From: CAZYIW01 sp964647705
Lineage (GTDB): Bacteria > Pseudomonadota > Gammaproteobacteria > PS1 > Pseudothioglobaceae
Direction of reading: 5' to 3'
DNA length: 20,931 nt
NCBI GenBank assembly: GCA_964647705.1
Contig: CAZYIW010000022.1
Location: 1 to 20,931, forward strand
The position numbers were made by a program, and so were the translations under genes. This document shows positions 16,420-20,931 of the stretch, piece after piece. The notes below the pieces were generated by a model, which saw nothing but the letters and a program-made list of their open reading frames with translations, ran no database searches and was not told where the DNA came from. The first letter of the stretch is position 1, and each line of letters begins with the position of its first letter.

Positions 16420-16432
16420 TATTTTGGTGACG

Positions 16433-17155
16433 ATGGACCAATACAAGCGTATTTTGCTAAAGTTCAGTGGTGATGCTTTGTCCGGTCATGGGCATGCAAT
16501 CAACCCAAAAACTCTAGACAAAGTGGTTTCAATTATCCAATCTGTTCTCAATTTAGGTATTGAGGTAGGTGTAGTGGTTGGCGGAGGTAATATTTTTAGG
16601 GGTGCTGCTCTTCAACAAGCAGGTATGAACCGTGTAACCGCAGATCACATAGGTATGCTAGCCACAGTAATGAACGCTTTGGCCATCTCTGATGCTTGTT
16701 CACGTTCTGGCATCGAATCACTGGTTATGTCTGGCTTTGATATTGGTGGTGGCGTGTGTGATCCAGCAGATCATAACAAGGCCAAAGACGCACTTTCTAA
16801 GGGTAAGGTTGTTCTTTTTTCAGCTGGCACAGGGTCTCCTTGTTTTACGACTGATACAGGTGCAGTTTTGCGCGCAATTGAGATTGGTGCAGAAGTTGTT
16901 TTTAAAGCCACTAAAGTGGATGGTGTTTATACCGACGATCCCATTAAAAATCCTAACGCACAACGTTTTGATTTGCTAAGCTTTGATGAAGCCATAGAAA
17001 AAAATCTAAAAATCATGGATACCTCTGCTTTTGCTTTATGTCGTGAACACAATTTAGATATTTGTGTGTTTAGTATGTTAGAAGATGAAAACACACTGAT
17101 TGATATTCTCAATGGCGCCTCAAAAGGCACTATTGTAACAACAAAAGGAAACTAA
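16433..17155 (+). CDS. pyrH: Uridylate kinase PyrH
   Basis: UMP kinase: UMP plus ATP gives UDP, feeding all pyrimidine nucleotides; a bacterial hexamer of the amino-acid-kinase fold. From the ATG chosen it is 240 aa (MDQYKRILLKFSG). In-frame GTG (16427) and TTG (16424) codons upstream are possible alternatives. Conserved parts are KFSGDAL (10-16), the glycine loop VVGGGNIFRG (48-57), ADHIGMLATVMNALA (70-84, UMP site and allosteric region), TGSPCFTTDTGA (133-144) and KATKVDGVYTDDP (158-170). It is followed by frr after 2 nt, the usual pair, but rpsB-tsf are not upstream: uvrA is divergent instead. Confidence 0.96.
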   Translation: MDQYKRILLKFSGDALSGHGHAINPKTLDKVVSIIQSVLNLGIEVGVVVGGGNIFRGAALQQAGMNRVTADHIGMLATVMNALAISDACSRSGIESLVMSGFDIGGGVCDPADHNKAKDALSKGKVVLFSAGTGSPCFTTDTGAVLRAIEIGAEVVFKATKVDGVYTDDPIKNPNAQRFDLLSFDEAIEKNLKIMDTSAFALCREHNLDICVFSMLEDENTLIDILNGASKGTIVTTKGN

Positions 17156-17157
17156 CT

Positions 17158-17715
17158 ATGATTAACGAAATACACGCTGATGCCAAAGAAAGAATGGACA
17201 AAACGCTGGCTATGCTTGAGCAAGGTTTTAGTAAGATCAGAGCAGGTCGTGCTCATCCATCATTGCTAGAGCAAATACAAGTGGAGTATTATGGTGCTAT
17301 GGTTCCCATCTCTCAAGTCTCCAACATCGTAGCGGAGGATTCTCGCACACTCAAAGTATCTCCATGGGAAAAGGACATGGTAGCAGTGGTTGAAAAAGCC
17401 ATTATGACTTCTGACTTAGGTTTAAACCCTCAAACTGTGGGTGAGGTTATACGTATCCCACTCCCGCCACTAACCGAAGAACGCCGCCGCGATTTGGTTC
17501 GGGTGGTTAAAGACGAAGCCGAGCAAGCAAAAGTAGCGGTTCGCAATATTCGACGTGATGCCAATTCAGATTTCAAAGAACTATTAAAAGAAAAAGAGAT
17601 ATCAGAAGATGAGGCCAGAAAAGCCGAAGAAACGATTCAAAAATTAACCGACGACCATGTAAGCTTAATTGATTCAAAGCTTAGTGATAAAGAAGGCTCT
17701 TTACTGGAGATGTAA
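17158..17715 (+). CDS. frr: Ribosome recycling factor
   Basis: RRF splits the post-termination ribosome together with EF-G. The 185 aa match the family length exactly. The long three-helix domain contains FSKIRAGRAHPSLLEQI (24-40) and the C-terminal helix pair with VRNIRRDAN (132-140) and the end SLIDSKLSDKEGSLLEM. The small beta/alpha domain between them includes VSPWEK and LGLNPQTVGEVIRIPLPPLTEERR. An AGGAAA ribosome site lies in the end of pyrH, 2 nt of intergenic sequence away. A strong terminator follows at 17737, so uppS and cdsA, often next in line, are not part of this transcript. Confidence 0.97.
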   Translation: MINEIHADAKERMDKTLAMLEQGFSKIRAGRAHPSLLEQIQVEYYGAMVPISQVSNIVAEDSRTLKVSPWEKDMVAVVEKAIMTSDLGLNPQTVGEVIRIPLPPLTEERRRDLVRVVKDEAEQAKVAVRNIRRDANSDFKELLKEKEISEDEARKAEETIQKLTDDHVSLIDSKLSDKEGSLLEM

Positions 17716-17736
17716 ATCACCCTAATATTCAAATAC

Positions 17737-17765
17737 AAAAAAGCCCGCTTAACGCGGGCTTTTTT
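17737..17765. terminator. Bidirectional Rho-independent terminator
   Basis: A perfect 12-bp inverted repeat, AAAAAAGCCCGC (17737-17748) and GCGGGCTTTTTT (17754-17765), with a 5-nt loop. Both strands read a GC stem followed by six T, so it can end pyrH-frr on the plus strand and the small secreted-protein gene on the minus strand. Confidence 0.92.
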
Positions 17766-17785
17766 AATATTTCTAGAGTGTTCGA

Positions 17786-18187
17786 TTAACCACCATGCGA
17801 TTCAACACAAGTAAAGTAATCTGCCCATCTGTCTGGCGAGAATAAAGTACCTAATGCATCTATTGGCCCTGTGTTATATAAATAACCACCAGCTAGTGCT
17901 TCTTTAAATCGGGCGATATTGGCATCAGAAAGACCAAGTCTGTCCTGACAAGCAACATGCGCGGCTTGTGTTACTGGAATGCCTGCCGGTGTTGTACCAA
18001 TTACCTCTTTAGACGTATCAGTTAACTTCATGGTCTCAGCATTTTGTTCACCAACAACGGTTTGCTCACTCATTGGCGCCATTTCATCGAGCGATTCAAC
18101 CGGACCTAAATCACGATCATCGCCACCAGCCATTAGTGTTGTTGCTAAAGAGATTGTGGCTAAAAAGCTTAGTATTTTTTTCATCAT
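17786..18187 (-). CDS. Small secreted protein of unknown function
   Basis: A 133-aa exported protein that I do not recognise. The start MMKKILSFLA is set by GGAGA at 18196-18200, 8 nt upstream; a longer open frame (to 18226) would include that site. A clear signal peptide (residues 1-20, ending TLMA) precedes an acidic, low-complexity linker (about 21-60, rich in D, E, T, M). A compact C-terminal part (about 65-133) follows, with two cysteines, C80 (HVACQDRLG) and C127 (YFTCVESHGG), that could form a disulfide in the periplasm. No lipoprotein Cys is present. The gene is monocistronic: it ends 21 bp before the shared terminator and its upstream neighbour cmoB is divergent. Good export and translation signals make it a real gene. 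Confidence 0.8.
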   Translation of the reverse strand: MMKKILSFLATISLATTLMAGGDDRDLGPVESLDEMAPMSEQTVVGEQNAETMKLTDTSKEVIGTTPAGIPVTQAAHVACQDRLGLSDANIARFKEALAGGYLYNTGPIDALGTLFSPDRWADYFTCVESHGG

Positions 18188-18195
18188 TGTGTTTG

Positions 18196-18200
18196 TCTCC
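18196..18200 (-). promoter_or_regulatory. Shine-Dalgarno of the small secreted protein
   Basis: GGAGA on the minus strand lies 8 nt ahead of the ATG at 18185-18187. It decides the start in favour of the signal peptide form. Confidence 0.7.
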
Positions 18201-18252
18201 AAATAATTTAAAATTCCCTTTAACACAATATTTTATATCAGCTATAAATTTA

Positions 18253-19355
18253 ATGATTGAAGATTTTGAAAATCTATGTATAAATTCCAAATTACGCAAT
18301 TTTTGTCCTCAATTAATCAATCTTTCTCGCCAAGCATTTGGTGTTAATAATGGCAATATTCCAAAATGGGAGCAAGCGCTATCTCAATTAAAACAAACCG
18401 CTCCAGGCAAGCTTGATTATCAAGCACCGTATTTATCAATCGACACTGTAGCTGATGATACGTTGGAAAAAACCCTCAAACAATTATCACCCTGGAGAAA
18501 AGGCCCTTACCAAATTGGCAGTGTTAACTTAGACAGTGAATGGCAAGGTGATCTTAAATGGAATCGCGTTCTTCCACACATCAAACCACTTGAAGGGAAA
18601 ACAATATTAGATGTAGGCTCTGGTAATGGTTTTTTTACTCACTTGATGGCCTTAGAAGGTGCACAACTTGCCTTGGGTATTGAGCCTTTTTTGCTGTTTA
18701 ATTATCAATTTCATGCCATACGCAATTTGATAAAAAACCCACCCAATGCCTTTGTTCTGCCCCTTCGTTTACAACAAATGCCAAAAGACATGAGTTTTGA
18801 TACAATTTTTTCAATGGGTGTGCTCTATCATCAAAAAAACCATATGGAACACCTTATCCAGCTTAAATCAATGATGAATCGCGGTGCAGAACTAATACTA
18901 GAGACTTTAATTATCGATAAAGAGTTTGGTAGCCAAATCATTCCTCAAGATCGTTATGCCAGAATGCGCAATGTTTNNNNNNNNNNNNNNNNNNNNNNNN
19001 NNNNNNNNNNNNNNNNNNNNNNNNNNNNNNNNNNNNNNNNNNNNNNNNNNNNNNNNNNNNNNNNNNNNNNNNNNNNGAGTTTGGTAGCCAAATCATTCCT
19101 CAAGATCGTTATGCCAGAATGCGCAATGTTTGGTGCCTGCCTTCAACAGACACAGTCTTATCTTGGTTAAAACAGGCAGGATTTCAAGCACAGTTGGTTG
19201 ATATCACCAAAACAACATCTAAAGAACAAAGGGCCACACGTTGGATTGGTGAAAACACGCAGTCTTTGGCAGATTTTCTCGATCCAAATAATGACAATCT
19301 TACGGTTGAGGGGCTTCCCGCGCCAAAGCGGGCAATTTTTATTTGTCGCATTTGA
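18253..19355 (+). CDS. cmoB: tRNA U34 carboxymethyltransferase CmoB (interrupted by an assembly gap)
   Basis: CmoB transfers the carboxymethyl group of carboxy-SAM to 5-hydroxyuridine 34, making cmo5U in wobble positions. The part before the gap (residues 1-241) has SPWRKGPYQI (79-88), VNLDSEW and LKWNRVLPH, the SAM loop ILDVGSGNGFF (118-128), FSMGVLYHQ (186-194) and IPQDRYARMRNV. The part after it continues WCLPSTDTVLSWLK to the family ending SLADFLDP...VEGLPAPKRAIFICRI. A run of 100 N lies between them, flanked by the same 55 bp. Collapsing gap and one copy joins MRNV to WCLPS in frame and gives 315 aa, close to E. coli's 323, so the gene is intact in the organism. No Shine-Dalgarno precedes the ATG. 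cmoA, often its neighbour, is not adjacent. Confidence 0.92.
18922..18976 (+). repeat. Left copy of 55-bp contig-end duplicate
   Basis: Identical, base for base, to 19077-19131 and ending exactly where the N run begins. It encodes part of CmoB up to RYARMRNV. It is best explained as the overlapping end of two contigs that were not merged. Confidence 0.95.
18977..19076. other. Assembly gap (100 N), probably artificial
   Basis: Exactly 100 N, the conventional placeholder for a gap of unknown size. The flanks are the same 55 bp, so the true distance is most likely negative: the contigs overlap by 55 bp and no sequence is missing. Confidence 0.95.
19077..19131 (+). repeat. Right copy of 55-bp contig-end duplicate
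   Basis: Starts exactly where the N run ends and repeats 18922-18976. It continues into the cmoB 3' part in the frame the left copy predicts. Confidence 0.95.
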
Positions 19356-19356
19356 G

Positions 19357-19362
19357 TATAAT
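19357..19362 (+). promoter_or_regulatory. -10 element directly before the ZnuA-like gene
   Basis: A perfect TATAAT overlaps the 2 nt after the cmoB stop and ends 8 nt before the next ATG (19371). Transcription would start at or within a couple of bases of that ATG. No -35 consensus is visible. Confidence 0.4.
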
Positions 19363-19370
19363 TTGCGCGG

Positions 19371-20219
19371 ATGAAGCGTTTACTGTTCTTAATCACTCTG
19401 CTACTCAGCAATCAAGTCTTGGCAACCCCCAATATTGTTGTCAGCATTCAACCTATTCACTCTATAGTTTCGAATCTAACCCTGGGAATTACAAAACCTC
19501 AGTTACTACTCGATGGTAAGCAGTCTGCTCACAATTTTCAACTAAAGCCCTCTCAAGCATCATCAATTGAAAATGCCGATTTAACCATCAGCATCCACCC
19601 ACTGATGGAACAAGGCATTGCCAAATCGCTCGACAATATAGACAAAAACAAAAAATTCTATATTTTTAATAATGACGATTTATACAAGGACAATAAACTC
19701 ATCGATTTTCCAAATTTACATATCTGGACCAGTGTAGATTTGATGCGTCAGTTTGCTAAAAAACTCAGCACAAAATTAATAGCGCTGGATCCAAAAAATA
19801 AAAACATTTACTTAAAAAATTTAAACAAACTTAATAACAGATTTGAGCAACTACAAAAAATTACAGAGAAAAAATTATCAAAATATCGCAATCAAAAGAT
19901 CGCTGCTTATTCCTATGCACTGGAGTTTTTTCTCAAAGATAATCACCTGCCAATTGCTGTGCAAATAACCCAATACCATGAACAACAACTCAGTGTCTTT
20001 AAACTGCTAAAAGCCAAAAAAGCCATTCAAAAAAGCGCTGCAAAATGCTTAATCACAACAACTAATGTCAGTAATAAAAAAATTCCCGTTGTCAGCGAAG
20101 GGTTGAATGTTCGTGTTGCTAAAATAGACCTATTAGGAGCTCGGTTTACCCCAGGGATTAATCAGTATTTTTCTCTGATCCAACACATTACTGAGCAAGT
20201 TGAAAAATGTCTAAAGTAA
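19371..20219 (+). CDS. ZnuA-like metal ABC transporter substrate-binding protein
   Basis: A 282-aa periplasmic binding protein of the ZnuA/cluster A-I family, which captures Zn2+ or Mn2+ for an ABC importer. A signal peptide covers 1-18 (to VLA). Family marks are VVSIQPIHSIVSNL (23-36), the ligand H54 in SAHNFQLKPSQASSIENADL (52-71) and the ligand H117 in NLHIWTS. The third histidine, normally in an HDA-Y-YF segment after the linking helix, falls in AYSYALEFF (179-187), which has no His. No His/Asp-rich loop is present. It may therefore bind a different metal, bind weakly, or use other ligands. No znuB or znuC is in the window. The ATG lacks a Shine-Dalgarno. Its end overlaps bioC by 13 bp. 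Confidence 0.8.
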   Translation: MKRLLFLITLLLSNQVLATPNIVVSIQPIHSIVSNLTLGITKPQLLLDGKQSAHNFQLKPSQASSIENADLTISIHPLMEQGIAKSLDNIDKNKKFYIFNNDDLYKDNKLIDFPNLHIWTSVDLMRQFAKKLSTKLIALDPKNKNIYLKNLNKLNNRFEQLQKITEKKLSKYRNQKIAAYSYALEFFLKDNHLPIAVQITQYHEQQLSVFKLLKAKKAIQKSAAKCLITTTNVSNKKIPVVSEGLNVRVAKIDLLGARFTPGINQYFSLIQHITEQVEKCLK

Positions 20220-20931
20220 GATCAACATTTAACAAGGCATCTGCCAGCTACAACACTCATGCATTTTTACAACGAGAGGTTGCCTCTCGTCTGGATGCAA
20301 AACTCAATGTAATTAGCAAACATCCGAAAGTGGTGCTAGATTTAGGCGCTGGCACAGGTCTTTTGAGTCAAAAATTAGCCAATCGATTTGGTGACAGTCT
20401 ATTGATCAATCTTGATTTTGCCCAAGCATCACTCAGCATTAACCCATCTTCTGAAAATAGAGTTTGTGCAAATGCTTACAAACTGCCACTGATGGACAAC
20501 AGTGTGGATATTATCGCTTCCAATCTAATGATGCAATGGTGCCCCGACCATCAAACTTTGTTTCAAGAATGCCATCGTGTGTTAAAAAATGATGGTTTGT
20601 TGCTGTTTTCAACCTTTGGGCCGGACACACTCAAAGAGTTAAAGAAAAGCTGGTCTGTGGTAGACACGAAACCACATATTAATGATTTAATCGATATGCA
20701 CGATATTGGTGATCAGATGCTTGTCTGTGGTTTTCAATCCCCCATTATGGAGATGGAAACGCTCACACTCACTTATCAAAATGTGACTGATTTGATGCAC
20801 GACCTCAAAGGCATTGGCGCACAGGATGTTGCTAATCGTTCTAACACCCTAACCGGAAAAGAAAAATTCCAAAAAATGATAAAGATGTATGAAGCTTACC
20901 GACAAGATGGCAAACTACCTGCCACCTACGA
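20207..20931 (+). CDS. bioC: Malonyl-ACP O-methyltransferase BioC (3' truncated by window)
   Basis: BioC methylates malonyl-ACP so that the fatty acid machinery can build the pimeloyl moiety of biotin. The first 241 residues are visible. They start MSKVRSTFNKASASYNTHAF (typical BioC N-terminus) and contain SAM motif I, VVLDLGAGTG (42-51), the acidic strand NLDFAQASL, MMQWCPD, and CHRVLKNDGLLLFSTFGPDTL. DMHDIGDQMLVCGF and LTLTYQNV are BioC hallmarks rather than general methyltransferase features. The ATG lies inside the end of the ZnuA-like gene, so the two are co-transcribed and probably translationally coupled. The sequence ends at PATYE without a stop, a window edge and not a truncation. 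Other bio genes are not visible. Confidence 0.93.
   Translation, partial: MSKVRSTFNKASASYNTHAFLQREVASRLDAKLNVISKHPKVVLDLGAGTGLLSQKLANRFGDSLLINLDFAQASLSINPSSENRVCANAYKLPLMDNSVDIIASNLMMQWCPDHQTLFQECHRVLKNDGLLLFSTFGPDTLKELKKSWSVVDTKPHINDLIDMHDIGDQMLVCGFQSPIMEMETLTLTYQNVTDLMHDLKGIGAQDVANRSNTLTGKEKFQKMIKMYEAYRQDGKLPATY

Noticed and set aside
18073..18252. Upstream extension of the cmoB frame
   Set aside because: It would overlap the small secreted-protein gene on the other strand; CmoB similarity starts at the ATG at 18253.
18922..19131. 55-bp direct repeat as a biological repeat or transposon target duplication
   Set aside because: The two copies touch exactly 100 N on both sides and lie in one coding region that closes in frame when collapsed; an unmerged contig overlap explains everything.
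19317..19342. Hairpin CCCGC-N6-GCGGG followed by AT-rich sequence as a cmoB terminator
   Set aside because: It lies inside the last codons of cmoB, in the conserved GLPAPKRA stretch, the stem is only 5 bp and three bases separate it from the T run. It is more likely coding constraint.
1..20931. CRISPR, toxin-antitoxin, phage, insertion sequence or secondary-metabolite genes
   Set aside because: No regularly spaced repeats, transposase or integrase frames, or defence-type domains were seen; nearly all sequence is explained by core genes.

Overview
The window reads as chromosomal core sequence from an AT-rich, compact gammaproteobacterium. Gammaproteobacterial markers include Hda, CmoB, a fused CysG, BioC, and the purM-purN-DUF3108 block. 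A free-living or symbiotic sulfur oxidiser of the SUP05/Thioglobus type would fit the composition, the gene set and the scattered gene order. That placement is inference; nothing in the window is diagnostic. The run of exactly 100 N shows that this is a draft scaffold.

Layout. Positions 61-1932, minus strand: a nitrogen unit, glnK-amtB (PII regulator and ammonium channel), with its own sigma70-like promoter, a hairpin-rich leader and a terminator. Positions 1933-7779, minus strand: a tightly packed run tRNA-Leu(UAG) - serB - ccmF - ccmI - dapE - trmD, joining serine, cytochrome c, lysine/peptidoglycan and tRNA-modification functions. Positions 7867-9443: a small DUF2892 membrane protein facing siroheme synthase cysG tail to tail. 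Positions 9507-11158: an unassigned Cys-rich protein facing hda, which is translationally coupled to a pgsA-like phosphatidyltransferase. Positions 11202-16350: purM-purN-DUF3108, convergent with uvrA. Positions 16433-17765: pyrH-frr ending in a strong bidirectional terminator shared with a small secreted protein of unknown function. Positions 18253-20931: cmoB (broken only by an artificial assembly gap), a ZnuA-like metal-binding protein with a missing ligand, and bioC, cut by the window edge.

Together these genes serve nitrogen sensing and uptake, cytochrome c and siroheme maturation (both consistent with a respiratory sulfur or nitrogen lifestyle), purine, pyrimidine, serine, lysine and biotin synthesis, replication control, DNA repair, translation recycling and tRNA modification. 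No prophage, insertion sequence, CRISPR, toxin-antitoxin or defence genes were seen, and no gene-free stretch exceeds 300 bases.

I found no convincing new multi-gene system. The points most worth a second look are the structured glnK leader, two unassigned small proteins (9507-9914 and 17786-18187), a ZnuA-like protein lacking one metal ligand with a probably leaderless start, atypical ccm and trmD contexts, and a false gap in cmoB whose flanks are an identical 55-bp duplicate.
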